A stretch of 64,000 nucleotides of DNA from Haemophilus aegyptius (GTDB lineage Bacteria > Pseudomonadota > Gammaproteobacteria > Enterobacterales > Pasteurellaceae), in NCBI RefSeq assembly GCF_900475885.1, contig NZ_LS483429.1, positions 1,054,001 to 1,118,000 of the forward strand, read 5' to 3'. Numbering within the stretch: the stretch's first letter is position 1; each line of letters opens with the position of its first letter. This document shows, piece by piece, positions 19,391-27,587 of the stretch. The notes beneath the pieces are model-generated. The model searched no databases. It was not told the DNA's origin and saw only the letters and a list, made by a program, of their open reading frames with translations. A program made the translations under genes and the position numbers.

Positions 19391-19431
19391 ATTATAATCT
19401 TTGTATAGAAGTTTTACTTGAGCCAAATCAA
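19391..19431 (-). promoter_or_regulatory. FNR-activated promoter of dmsABC
   Basis: On the minus strand TTGAT-TTGG-CTCAA (19431-19418) matches the FNR site TTGAT-N4-ATCAA in 9 of 10 positions. A TATAAT lies at 19396-19391. The 31-bp centre-to-centre distance puts the FNR site at about -41.5 of the expected start, the class II arrangement. This predicts anaerobic induction. Confidence 0.8.
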
Positions 19432-19599
19432 TTAATCATTAATAGGTATATTATTTATAGGGTATTTTAGTAGATTGATGTTTTAATAAATTTTGGAATA
19501 ACAAATTGACTATGGATTTAAAAACCCGTTAGCATAGTGGCGTATTAGTTTATCTAATATGTTAAGTTTAACTATTATTAACTAGAAGAGGATCTCTTC

Positions 19600-20422
19600 A
19601 TGAAGAAACTTATCGCAGTTGCGGTGCTTTCTGCATGTGGCTCGTTAGCTCATGCAAACACTAATATTCCAAACTACAATACAGACGCCCATCTTTACGA
19701 ATTCACGCAAACCTATGATTTAGTTGTGCCAAAAGGCTCGCAAGGACAAACCAATTTATGGGTTCCATTACCATTTAATGGGGAATACCAACAAGTGAAA
19801 TCGATTCACTTTGAAGGTAATTACATGAATGCCTATGTAACAGAAAACAATAAATACGGAGCGAAAACCTTATTTGCCACTTGGAATAAAGATGCACAAA
19901 AGCGTGATTTAAAAGTCACGATGGTCATTGAAACAAAAGACCGTGAACCGATGGTGAAAGGTGCTTTAGAGAATTATACTCCGCCAAAAGATATTCAGTA
20001 TTCCGTGGATGTACAAGAATACTTAAAAGCTACTCCACATATTAAAACTGATGGCATTGTGAAAGAATTTGCTGACAAAATCCTAGGTAAAGAAACTAAT
20101 CCATTGAAGAAAGCAGAACTTATTCACCACTGGATCGTAAAAAATATGGAACGTGATAATTCTGTATTAGGTTGTGGTGACGGCGATGTAGAAAAAATTC
20201 TTACCACTGGCGTGTTAAAAGGTAAATGTACCGATATTAACTCTGTATTTGTGGCACTTGCTCGTGCTGCAGGCATCCCTGCTCGTGAAATTTTTGGTAT
20301 TCGCTTAGGTGCGGCAGAGAAAATGGGCAAATATTCAAAAGGTGCCTTCGGTAGTGCAAATGAACAAGGCATCGCAAACGTAAGTGGCGGTCAGCACTGC
20401 CGCGCTGAATTCTACCTTGCAG
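19600..20422 (+). pseudogene. transglutaminase-like periplasmic protein, 5' part, split by the prophage
   Basis: The N-terminal ~274 residues of a secreted protein are present: signal peptide MKKLIAVAVLSACGSLAHA, then a transglutaminase-like core with the presumed nucleophile in KGKCTDINS and the histidine in GGQHCRAEF. The host frame ends at 20422 and continues into phage DNA as a chimeric tail to 20595. The remaining 97 codons lie at 49939-50229. The intact gene corresponds to HI1048 of Rd. Its role is unknown; it is divergent from dmsA and upstream of mer-like genes. Confidence 0.9.
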
Positions 20423-20440
20423 TGTGGGGTAGTGACAATA

Positions 20441-20595
20441 TTTGCATAAGGAAAAAGAAAAAAATTTGGCGGAAAAAATTGGCTGGAGCCCCTGTTTGTG
20501 GGGTTTTGGCGTTTTTAGGGGGGAAGTTTATGCAAAAATGGAAAATGGTGGGGATTGGGGGAAAATGGTCGAAAATTGGGTTTTATTTTGCATAA
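20441..20595 (+). other. candidate transposase-binding sites, prophage left end
   Basis: TTTGCATAA or its complement occurs at 20441-20449, 20528-20536 and 20587-20595. The same motif appears three times at the right end. This matches the expected layout of MuA end-binding sites. Confidence 0.6.
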
Positions 20596-20768
20596 AAGTT
20601 GGCGGTGAATTGTTAGGGTTTAAACATTTTTAAAAATTTAAAGTTCATTTTAAAGTTAGTTTAAAATGGCTTTAAACTGGATAGGTCATTGAGTTTTGCT
20701 ACTAAGAATTTAACTTAAATTTCTAACCAGAGACGATAACTTAGAAGCTAATTTACAAGCTCACTAAA

Positions 20769-20806
20769 TAAAAAAGGCGGTTTCAGTGGCAGAAATCGCC
20801 TTTTTT
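20769..20806. terminator. terminator in the prophage left end
   Basis: A 14-bp stem (AAAAAGGCGGTTTC with GAAATCGCCTTTTT, one G-T pair) is flanked by A and T runs. It could end leftward repressor transcription or insulate the phage from the host gene. Confidence 0.8.
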
Positions 20807-20955
20807 GTTGGTTTTTGGGGCGATTTTGGTGCGTTTAGATGAAATCTAGTGGTTTGTTGTGTGTGATTATGGGTAGAATTAGCGAAAATGCGCCATTATT
20901 TGGCGGTATTTGAAAGGAACACAGGCATCCTTGCCTTTGTGCTTTAAAATATTAA

Positions 20956-21057
20956 GAAAGTGCTTGTGATGCGGTTTTTGCTGGTGTTACTGACATTGAT
21001 GTCGGAGACATATTAGAAGTCACGATAGCCACGTACTACTTGCCTAATAGCAATTAA
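20956..21057 (+). pseudogene. short orphan coding remnant
   Basis: A 33-codon open stretch preceded directly by a stop reads like the C-terminus of a real protein (GVTDIDVGDILEVTIATYY, ends LPNSN). No start or ribosome site is present. I infer a recombination scrap, possibly from a phage structural gene. Confidence 0.35.
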
Positions 21058-21208
21058 ACGTCCAAGTTTATTATCTTAAACTTGGACGTTTAACATAAAT
21101 GAAATAAGACGTCCAAGTTAAATATAACTGATTGATATTCAATTAAATTATTCCTGAACTGCCTATTTTTTGTTTATTTTAAACTTGGACGCTTACCGTC
21201 CAACTTTA
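21054..21208. repeat. five copies of a CGTCCAAGTT element beside the repressor
   Basis: A perfect 17-bp inverted repeat (21054-21070 with 21077-21093, 6-nt loop) has the core ACGTCCAAGTTTA. A third copy is at 21109-21120, a fourth inverted at 21180-21191 and a fifth (CGTCCAACTTTA) at 21197-21208, overlapping the repressor stop. The last two can fold into a hairpin after the repressor gene. Confidence 0.85.
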
Positions 21209-22012
21209 TTTAAGTAATGTACGCTTTTTACCTGCAATAAATTGGTAAACTTTCGTAAGTTGATCATCGCTTAAGTCAGTTAAGCTACCTGCCGAGTATT
21301 TTTCTTGAAGATGTTGACGTAGTAGTGGTTCAATGCCCATTTGTTTCACATTTGTATGAATGTAGCTGTACTTCGTTTTTCGCCATTGATTGCCCACTTT
21401 CTTCGGTGCAGATTTTGAAGAATTTAATCTGCCAACCCATTTTCTTAAGTATAGCTCTGCTTTCTCATAGTCTTGTAGTGCAATCAAGCGATAAGCTGTT
21501 ACACCGCAATGGCGATTCAGCGAGCTCCATACGGCTTGAAAGCTCTTTGGTTTTTGTTTAACGGCTTTTTCTAACTTAACAATTTCATCGACAAGATCGT
21601 GCAATGTTCTAGCCATTTTTTCATTAATATGTGTTTTATCTGGCTCAACGGTTGCTTTTGTACGCGTTACAACCTTTTCTGTTTTGATGTTATTAATTGT
21701 GCCACTGCCATAAACAACATTGTTGTTATCACCGAGTACAGAAGAATTATTGACAGCTTTATCTACATTATCTGTGCAATCAACGTTATTAGCAGAACGA
21801 ATCCCTATAATCACATATTGAACATCTACGCCTAATTGAGCAGCTCTTCCTAAAAATTCAGCAGAAATACCACTTTTTCCAATCTCATTAAGTCGTAATG
21901 CTTCGCGGCTTACATCTGTTTGATGGGCAAAATTAGCTTGCGAATAGCCTAATCTTGTTCTTTCTTCTATTAGGCGAATGCCCATATCTTCACGTGTGAT
22001 CAATAGTTCCAT
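21206..22012 (-). CDS. Mu-like prophage c-type repressor (HTH)
   Basis: The 268-residue protein has an N-terminal helix-turn-helix (about residues 10-65; GYSQANFAHQTDVSREALRL), an Asn-rich linker and a helical C-terminal domain with many Lys and Trp. It is transcribed leftward from the control region, opposite to ner and transposase, as a Mu c repressor would be. It should hold lysogeny by binding the early promoter region at 22043-22123. It lacks a visible LexA-type self-cleavage domain. GAGG lies 8 bases before the ATG. Confidence 0.8.
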   Translation of the reverse strand: MELLITREDMGIRLIEERTRLGYSQANFAHQTDVSREALRLNEIGKSGISAEFLGRAAQLGVDVQYVIIGIRSANNVDCTDNVDKAVNNSSVLGDNNNVVYGSGTINNIKTEKVVTRTKATVEPDKTHINEKMARTLHDLVDEIVKLEKAVKQKPKSFQAVWSSLNRHCGVTAYRLIALQDYEKAELYLRKWVGRLNSSKSAPKKVGNQWRKTKYSYIHTNVKQMGIEPLLRQHLQEKYSAGSLTDLSDDQLTKVYQFIAGKKRTLLK

Positions 22013-22042
22013 AAAAAAACCTCAAATAATTGCAAAATTTAT

Positions 22043-22072
22043 TTGACGTGCCAAAAAATATTGGCATATAAT
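22043..22072 (+). promoter_or_regulatory. prophage early promoter with built-in operator
   Basis: TTGACG (22043-22048) and TATAAT (22067-22072) are 18 bp apart. The spacer itself is an inverted repeat, TGCCAA-6 nt-TTGGCA (22049-22066), placed ideally for a repressor to block polymerase. It drives ner and the transposase genes. Confidence 0.85.
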
Positions 22073-22096
22073 AAAGCCGTTGAGTTAATTAGTTGA

Positions 22097-22123
22097 AACA
22101 ACCAGTTGAATAAATTGGTTGTT
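22097..22123 (+). promoter_or_regulatory. second operator-like inverted repeat
   Basis: AACAACCA (22097-22104) and TGGTTGTT (22116-22123) form an inverted repeat 13 bp before the ner start. It is likely bound by Ner or the repressor. Confidence 0.6.
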
Positions 22124-22136
22124 CTAGGGGGATTTT

Positions 22137-22400
22137 ATGAGTCCGAATGAAATTTATCAAGCGTTAAAAATCAAAAATCTAAACGTTGCAATGATTGCTG
22201 AATCATTGGGCGTATCTAATCAAGCCGTATCAACGGTAATCAAACAAGGCAAAAGCAGTCAGAGAATTGCAAAAGCCATTTGTCTTGCGATTGAAAAACC
22301 ACTGGATCAGGTTTTTCCACACTACGCCAAACATCAACAGAAAAAAGTTCTTCGAGCGGAAAAAGTTAGCCAATTAAGACGTCAATTTTCTCAAATGTAG
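22137..22400 (+). CDS. ner: Ner-like DNA-binding protein
   Basis: This 87-residue protein has a helix-turn-helix (AMIAESLGVSNQAVSTVIK, about 19-37) of the Ner/Nlp type. In Mu, Ner lowers early and repressor transcription after induction. It is the first gene of the rightward operon, with AGGGGG upstream, 9 bp before the transposase gene. Length matches Mu Ner. Confidence 0.88.
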   Translation: MSPNEIYQALKIKNLNVAMIAESLGVSNQAVSTVIKQGKSSQRIAKAICLAIEKPLDQVFPHYAKHQQKKVLRAEKVSQLRRQFSQM

Positions 22401-22409
22401 GAGTAAATA

Positions 22410-24386
22410 ATGTTAAAACTTAAGGACTTTTACAGTGTTCAGGAGTTATTTGAATTTCATTCACAATATCTTCCAAGTAGCATTCGGAGAATTAAAGATA
22501 AAGCAGAACGTGAAAATTGGGAATCCCGCAAGCGCGTTGGCAAAGGTGGGGGCAAAGAATATGCTCTTTCATCAATGCCACAAGCCTTACAAGATGAAAT
22601 TCGTAACAAATTTGCAGTTTCTATTGTGAAAGCCAAACCCAAATCTCTTCCCGCCGATCTCCGTCAGGTGGAATTAAAAACTTTAACGGAAAAACAACGT
22701 GAAGTAGCAGGGGCAAGAATGGCGTTAGTTGCTCAAGTGGCACAGCTTGAACAAGCCCAACCTCGTTACAAGGCGATTAAGTTTTTTTGTGAACAAATCA
22801 AACATGGTGGCATTTCTTCTGATTTGATGAGATTGGTTGAAATCGCCAATAACAAGAAAGGAAAAAATCGCACTTTATCTGACCGCACTTTGAATCAATG
22901 GGTGTTGGATTATGAAAAGGCGGATACCCCTGAAGAACGATTAAAAGCCCTCGCGCCAATGCAACGGGTGGCGAAAAAGGCTGAAGAAATTGTGTGGTTG
23001 CCTGACTTTTTGGCGATATATCGCCAAACCAATGGCATCAATGTGGCAGAAGCCTATCACTATTTTTCGGCTGAATGGGATGCACGTTTTGCAGACGAGC
23101 CGTTACGTTTAGAAATGAAACCGAGTATTGACCAAGTTCGCGCTGCGTTGGCGAAATTGCCAAAACACATTAAGGAAATTGGTCGTAAGACGGGTTCTGA
23201 ACTCCGTGCTCTTAACACTTATGTTAAACGCCATTGGAGCGTGTTGCAGGTGAATGATGTGTGGGTGGGTGATGGCCATGCGATGAAATTGAAAGTCGCC
23301 CATCCTGAACACGGTCGCCCTTTTATTCCTGAGGTGACATTAATTATGGATGCCTCTTGCCGCTTTATTGTGGGTTGGTCGGCTAGTTTGGCGGAAAACG
23401 TTCTGGCAGTGGCAGATGCCTTGCGTTATGGCGTGGAACGCTACGGCATACCCGCAATTTATTACTCCGATAATGGTGGGGGTGAGAAAAACTGGATGCT
23501 TGATGGTGATATTACGGGGATGTTGCCGCGTTTGGGGATTAAACACCAAACAGGGATTCCGGGCAATCCACAAGGGCGTGGGATTATTGAGCGGGTGCAT
23601 CAAACAATTTTATACAAAATTGCTCGCCAATTTGAAACCTATCACGGCACAGGGGCGGATAAAGACACGGTGCGACAAGTGAGCACAGCAGTGATTTCAC
23701 TGGATAAAGCAAAACGTAAAGGCGCGACACAGCTAACGCCAAAACAACAATGGGCAGTGGGTAAATTGCCAAGCTGGAATCAGTTTTTAGATGCGGTTCA
23801 AGCTGGGGTTGATTGGTACAACAACGAACATGTGCATAGTGAAATTGGAATGACACCTGCACAAAAACGCCGTCAGTTGATGGAAAAAATGAACCCTGAT
23901 GATTTGGTCTTTGTTACGCCAGTGGAAGCAAGGGATTTATTCCGCCCAAGTACATTACGTGTGGCACAACGTGGTTGGTTACAACTTTTCAATAATTATT
24001 ACTTTAGCACGAAATTGCTCGATGTTGATGGGCAAAAGGTGCAAGTGATGTTTGATATTCACGATCCAAGCCAAGTGATTGTGAGAAAGCAAGACGGCAC
24101 TTTTGTGTGTTATGCCGAACTAGATGGCAATAAACGTGATGCGTTCCCAATGCCGTTTGTTGAGAAAACACGCCAAGAGCGTCATGCACGCCGAGCGAAA
24201 TTGAAACAAGAACAGCTTGATGAGATTAATGCGGAACTTAACCCGATTATTACGATTGAGCATCAGCCTGATTTTGCGGTGTTAGTGCCAAAAGTGAAGC
24301 AAAAAATCCCAGCCAAGCCGATTTTCCATAACTTAACAGAGAAAGAAGAATGGGAAGCGGAACAGGCAAAGTTAGTGAATGAATAA
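22410..24386 (+). CDS. Mu-type transposase A (DDE recombinase)
   Basis: This 658-residue protein corresponds to MuA (663 aa). An N-terminal winged-helix DNA-binding region (1-70) precedes end-binding helices and an RNase-H-like core. Candidate catalytic acids are Asp288 (VWVGDGH), Asp354 (YYSDNGGG) and Glu394 (GIIERVHQT). The Mu C-terminal beta-barrel and MuB-contact tail follow. It cuts and joins the phage ends during replicative transposition. The gene is intact even though the prophage is otherwise defective. Confidence 0.95.
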   Translation: MLKLKDFYSVQELFEFHSQYLPSSIRRIKDKAERENWESRKRVGKGGGKEYALSSMPQALQDEIRNKFAVSIVKAKPKSLPADLRQVELKTLTEKQREVAGARMALVAQVAQLEQAQPRYKAIKFFCEQIKHGGISSDLMRLVEIANNKKGKNRTLSDRTLNQWVLDYEKADTPEERLKALAPMQRVAKKAEEIVWLPDFLAIYRQTNGINVAEAYHYFSAEWDARFADEPLRLEMKPSIDQVRAALAKLPKHIKEIGRKTGSELRALNTYVKRHWSVLQVNDVWVGDGHAMKLKVAHPEHGRPFIPEVTLIMDASCRFIVGWSASLAENVLAVADALRYGVERYGIPAIYYSDNGGGEKNWMLDGDITGMLPRLGIKHQTGIPGNPQGRGIIERVHQTILYKIARQFETYHGTGADKDTVRQVSTAVISLDKAKRKGATQLTPKQQWAVGKLPSWNQFLDAVQAGVDWYNNEHVHSEIGMTPAQKRRQLMEKMNPDDLVFVTPVEARDLFRPSTLRVAQRGWLQLFNNYYFSTKLLDVDGQKVQVMFDIHDPSQVIVRKQDGTFVCYAELDGNKRDAFPMPFVEKTRQERHARRAKLKQEQLDEINAELNPIITIEHQPDFAVLVPKVKQKIPAKPIFHNLTEKEEWEAEQAKLVNE

Positions 24387-24396
24387 GGAGAACAAG

Positions 24397-24795
24397 ATGA
24401 AGAATTTTATTGAAAAAGAACGTAAAGCGCGTGCCAAAAGACGATTTGAACGCGCTCAAACGTTGATTAAAAGAGATTGGTCGAAAATAAACGATTTCCC
24501 AGTTTGGATTTTAACCCCTAGTGGCGTTGCCCCAAATTTAGCATCGCAATCAATGGCTCTAGATATGAATCAAGGTACGCCTTCATATCCGTCGCTACAA
24601 AATCAGGCACATCAGTGCTTTGTAACAAAAGACGAAGCTGATCGTGCGAATCGCCCTGAAATTGAAGCAGCGCAAGTTGATCCTGCTCAGCAAGTTGAAC
24701 AATTAGCGAGCGAATTAAAATCTGTTGTACAGCAAGCCGACCGTTTAGGGCAGAAAGTTGTTGCTGTAAGTCTTCGAGTTGAGTTTGCTGCATAA
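24397..24795 (+). CDS. short early phage ORF of uncertain reality
   Basis: The ATG at 24397 follows a strong AAGGAG, and the first ~50 residues are a basic helical segment (KNFIEKERKARAKRRFERAQ) that looks genuine. The second half is of low complexity and lies exactly antisense to a better-looking minus-strand gene (24518-24793). The true protein may once have ended differently, with the 3' half created by an inserted inverted segment. Unknown function. Confidence 0.5.
   Translation: MKNFIEKERKARAKRRFERAQTLIKRDWSKINDFPVWILTPSGVAPNLASQSMALDMNQGTPSYPSLQNQAHQCFVTKDEADRANRPEIEAAQVDPAQQVEQLASELKSVVQQADRLGQKVVAVSLRVEFAA
24518..24793 (-). CDS. small coiled-coil protein antisense to the plus-strand ORF
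   Basis: This 91-residue product has an N-terminal Gln/Leu coiled coil (about 1-40) and a coherent acidic C-terminus (STDVPDFVATDMKAYLDSYL). AAGGAG lies 6 bases before its ATG. It is the only leftward gene in the early region besides the repressor. Family unknown. I think it more likely real than the 3' half of the opposing ORF. Confidence 0.55.
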   Translation of the reverse strand: MQQTQLEDLQQQLSALNGRLAVQQILIRSLIVQLAEQDQLALLQFQGDSHDQLRLLLQSTDVPDFVATDMKAYLDSYLEPLIAMLNLGQRH

Positions 24796-24846
24796 GGTTC
24801 TCCTTGGTTTAGGTAGGTTTAAAACAGAATTATAACGAGGTTAAAA

Positions 24847-25728
24847 ATGAAAAACAAAGAACTGCAACAGTTTATGACCAATAGTGGTATGACACAAAAG
24901 CAGATTGCGCAAGCGTTATCAGTGTCAGTGGGGACAATTAGTCTTTATTTGAAAGATCAATATGCAGGCGATGTACAACGCCTTGATGACAAGGTGGCGG
25001 AGTATTTGGCACGCCAAGATCAGAAGATTTTAAACGCGCATTACAACAGCCAATTTGTATCAACCTTAGCGGCGAGAAAAACAATGGACGTTATGCAGTA
25101 TGCGCATACAGAAGGCAAGATTGTAGTGGTGTATGGCGCAGCAGGCTTAGGCAAAACGGCAACCTTGAAAGAATATGCAGCGCGTTATCCGTCTTCTATG
25201 TTGATTGAAACGGATCCAGGCTATAACCCTAGAGTGCTGTTACACAAGATTGCGGAAAACTGCGGTGTTGTGGCGCAAGGGGGAAATCATGATGTTTTTG
25301 AAAAAATAGTGGAAAAATTAGATGGTTCGGAGCGTTTATTGATTATTGATGAAGCAGAGTTGCTCTCCACGCGTTCTTTGGAATTTGTACGCCGTTTGCA
25401 CGATAAAACCCAAATCGGTGTCGTGCTTGCTGGTATGCCTAGATTGTTAGTGAATTTACGTGGGAAAAGTGGCGAATTTGCGCAGTTATATAGTCGAGTG
25501 AACAATACGCATAATTTTGGCAATGCTTTGCCAGATAAAGATTTAGCCATGTTAATAGAAAGCGCGCTCGGCACAGGGGAATTTAACGACGCCTTTATTA
25601 AATTTAGTAAAGGTAATTCGCGTCGATTGAGTAACTTAATGAGCGGTGTGGTGCGGTTATCCAAACTCAACGAGTGCGATATTACCTACGAGATGATTGA
25701 AGAATATAACAAGATGTTGATTAGCTAA
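24847..25728 (+). CDS. MuB-like transposition ATPase / target selector
   Basis: This 293-residue AAA+-type ATPase has an N-terminal HTH (about 14-35), Walker A GAAGLGKTA (about 97-105) and Walker B LLIIDEAEL (about 161-169). MuB coats target DNA, activates MuA and enforces target immunity. It follows the transposase as in Mu. Confidence 0.93.
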   Translation: MKNKELQQFMTNSGMTQKQIAQALSVSVGTISLYLKDQYAGDVQRLDDKVAEYLARQDQKILNAHYNSQFVSTLAARKTMDVMQYAHTEGKIVVVYGAAGLGKTATLKEYAARYPSSMLIETDPGYNPRVLLHKIAENCGVVAQGGNHDVFEKIVEKLDGSERLLIIDEAELLSTRSLEFVRRLHDKTQIGVVLAGMPRLLVNLRGKSGEFAQLYSRVNNTHNFGNALPDKDLAMLIESALGTGEFNDAFIKFSKGNSRRLSNLMSGVVRLSKLNECDITYEMIEEYNKMLIS

Positions 25729-25739
25729 AGGAGACCAAG

Positions 25740-26036
25740 ATGTTACAACCCAATACAACTAAACAATTAAACAAAAACAATGCCGTGATGTTGGCTTATT
25801 TAGAACAAGTAGAAAAAGCAGTGAGACGCTTAAATGAAATGGGGCTGACGGTAATTAATGTGCACTTTGAGAAGATAAGACCGACGGTGCGTGTGATGAA
25901 TAATGCGGTAACAGAACAGCTCGAGAAAGACCAACAGGCTTATGTGTATCACGTGGGGCGTGATGTGGGGCGATACCAAGAAGCGCAATTTACGGTGGAA
26001 GGTATCCGTGTGGTTTGGCGGAAGTATTTGAACTAG
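25740..26036 (+). CDS. hypothetical early phage protein, 98 aa
   Basis: A soluble protein with a helical N-terminal half and a beta-rich C-terminus (INVHFEKIRPTVRVM). It starts 11 bases after the MuB homologue with GGAG upstream, so it is in the same operon. I do not recognise a family. Confidence 0.75.
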   Translation: MLQPNTTKQLNKNNAVMLAYLEQVEKAVRRLNEMGLTVINVHFEKIRPTVRVMNNAVTEQLEKDQQAYVYHVGRDVGRYQEAQFTVEGIRVVWRKYLN

Positions 26037-26044
26037 GAGGAGGA

Positions 26045-26236
26045 ATGGCAACGCGTCGGCAAATTTATGCAGTCTATCGTGGCGAAGAGAATTTGGGTGA
26101 CGGGACTGCGGAAGAATTAGCAAAGAAGCTCAATGTGAGTGAAAAAACGATTTACAGCTCGGCAACAGTCGCCCGATGTAAACGTGATAAAGGTAAGCGA
26201 CTTGTAGTGATTAAGTTAGATAAAGAGGAGCTCTAA
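26045..26236 (+). CDS. small HTH-like early phage protein, 63 aa
   Basis: The start at 26045 follows AGGAGGAGG. Residues 20-45 (GTAEELAKKLNVSEKTIYSSATV) read like a helix-turn-helix, and the protein is basic. It probably binds DNA; its target is unknown. Its stop abuts the next start. Confidence 0.75.
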   Translation: MATRRQIYAVYRGEENLGDGTAEELAKKLNVSEKTIYSSATVARCKRDKGKRLVVIKLDKEEL

Positions 26237-26854
26237 ATGAAGCAAATGATTGAAGGGAAAGAATACTGGCGTGATGCAAGAGGCAATTTAACGCCAGCTG
26301 AGTTGGTAAAAGACATCGACAAAGCACGTGATGTGCTTGTTCGTGAATGGGTGGAAAAAGGCGTGTCCTTAAATAAGGAGATGCGCAATTTTAAAGATGG
26401 CATTTTCGGCGATATTCAAGCGTTTATTGAACTTTCGGCTGAAAAATACAATGCGAAAATGGGCGGTAGTAAAGGCAATATCACACTTTATAGCTACGAC
26501 GGCAAATATAAAATCCAACGTGCGATTAACGACCATTTGCAATTTGATGAACGTATCCAAGCGGCAAAAGTGTTGATTGATGCGTGCTTGAATGAATGGA
26601 GCGAAGGCTCTCGCCCGGAACTAAAAGCATTAATTGAACGTGCGTTTAATGTGGATAAGGAAGGTAATTTAAATACATCTCGCATTTTAGGATTGCGACG
26701 TGTCGATATTCAAGATGAACGTTGGCAAAACGCAATGCAGGCGATTAGTGAAAGCGTGCAAGTGGTAAGCAGTAAGGCTTATGTGCGACTTTATGAGCGT
26801 GTGGGCGAAAGCGATCAGTATGTGCCGATTGCATTAGATGTAGCGGGGGTGTAG
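26237..26854 (+). CDS. DUF3164-type phage protein
   Basis: This 205-residue protein opens with EYWRDARGNLTPAELVK and contains KYNAKMGGSKGN, both typical of the DUF3164 family found in the early region of Mu-like phages. Function is not established; it begins immediately after the previous stop, so it is co-translated. Confidence 0.8.
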   Translation: MKQMIEGKEYWRDARGNLTPAELVKDIDKARDVLVREWVEKGVSLNKEMRNFKDGIFGDIQAFIELSAEKYNAKMGGSKGNITLYSYDGKYKIQRAINDHLQFDERIQAAKVLIDACLNEWSEGSRPELKALIERAFNVDKEGNLNTSRILGLRRVDIQDERWQNAMQAISESVQVVSSKAYVRLYERVGESDQYVPIALDVAGV

Positions 26855-26935
26855 ATGAGTGAGTCTGGCATCGTTGTAATTTGTCTTTTTGCACTGTATG
26901 CGTGGTTAGCATATTTGATGTTTAAGAATTTATAA
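26855..26935 (+). CDS. 26-residue single-span membrane peptide
   Basis: The ATG at 26855 directly follows the TAG of the upstream gene. The peptide is almost entirely one hydrophobic helix (VVICLFALYAWLAYLMF) with a short basic end. The placement and clean stop favour translation; role unknown. Confidence 0.45.
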   Translation: MSESGIVVICLFALYAWLAYLMFKNL

Positions 26936-26955
26936 AACTTATTTAAATGCCCTTT

Positions 26956-26995
26956 AAATCTCCCCTAACCCCTCTTTACAAAAGAGGCGGGATGG
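26956..26995 (+). repeat. interspersed repeat, copy 1
   Basis: The ~40-bp segment beginning AAATCTCCCCTAACCCCTCT recurs with few changes at 27857-27895. It includes the inverted pair CCCCTCTTT/AAAGAGG with a short loop. Confidence 0.8.
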
Positions 26996-27040
26996 AATGA
27001 GGGGCATTCATAATAGGTTTTAAACCAACAGGAGAACCTT

Positions 27041-27238
27041 ATGAATAAAAATATCCACAAGTTTGATCGCTTTAAATATTACAGTGAACAAGCGGCAAAC
27101 AGCGAACGCAGAGGCGAACTGCAAGACGCCAAAGCGCAATGGGCGATTGCGGAACTTAACGCACCTAACGCACGCAATCAAGAGTGGTGCAAACACCGCG
27201 CCGCGTTTTGTGACCGAGTATTAAGAAAACCGTTTTAA
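27041..27238 (+). CDS. ANR-family small regulator-like protein
   Basis: This 65-residue protein fits the PerC/ANR type: YYSEQAANSERRGELQDA followed by AQWAIAEL and a Cys-containing C-terminus. ANR proteins in enteric pathogens oppose AraC-type activators; in phages their targets are unknown. AGGAG lies before the ATG. Confidence 0.7.
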   Translation: MNKNIHKFDRFKYYSEQAANSERRGELQDAKAQWAIAELNAPNARNQEWCKHRAAFCDRVLRKPF

Positions 27239-27248
27239 GGGGGAGATT

Positions 27249-27413
27249 ATGGCGAAATATGTAGCACGTTTTTATTGCTTAGTTGAAGCAGTTGTGGAAG
27301 CTGAAAGCAATGAGCAAGTATTGGAATTGTGTGATTTGAATGTGTGTGATGTGAATAAACTACCGCATACGATTACGGAAATTGATGATGTGGTTGAGGT
27401 GGAGGAAGTATGA
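27249..27413 (+). CDS. 54-residue acidic hypothetical phage protein
   Basis: GGGAG precedes the ATG. The product starts MAKYVARFYCLVEAVVEAES and ends in an acidic tail. Its last bases overlap the next start (ATGA at 27410-27413). Unknown function. Confidence 0.6.
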   Translation: MAKYVARFYCLVEAVVEAESNEQVLELCDLNVCDVNKLPHTITEIDDVVEVEEV

Positions 27414-27583
27414 GTGAAAAGAAAGCGCAAGTCACCGAGCAACTGGCGCAGATTATGGAGCAAATCGAAGCAGCAAAAGAACAGTGGCTGGTTGATGACT
27501 CAAAAGGGGCTTTGTTGCTATTACAAGCAGCAAGCAGAGAGATGGAAAGTGTGGCGTGGCGAATGGCACCAGTGTTGGGGTGA
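27410..27583 (+). CDS. 57-residue helical hypothetical phage protein
   Basis: It begins in an ATGA overlap with the upstream gene and ends 4 bases before the next ATG. The product is helical with a Glu/Gln-rich N-terminal half. Unknown function; the tight spacing supports reality. Confidence 0.6.
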   Translation: MSEKKAQVTEQLAQIMEQIEAAKEQWLVDDSKGALLLLQAASREMESVAWRMAPVLG

Positions 27584-27587
27584 TTAA

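Noticed and set aside
22457-24459. Several minus-strand ORFs within the transposase gene
   Set aside because: Antisense shadows; none has the coherent sequence or ribosome site seen for the 24518-24793 gene.
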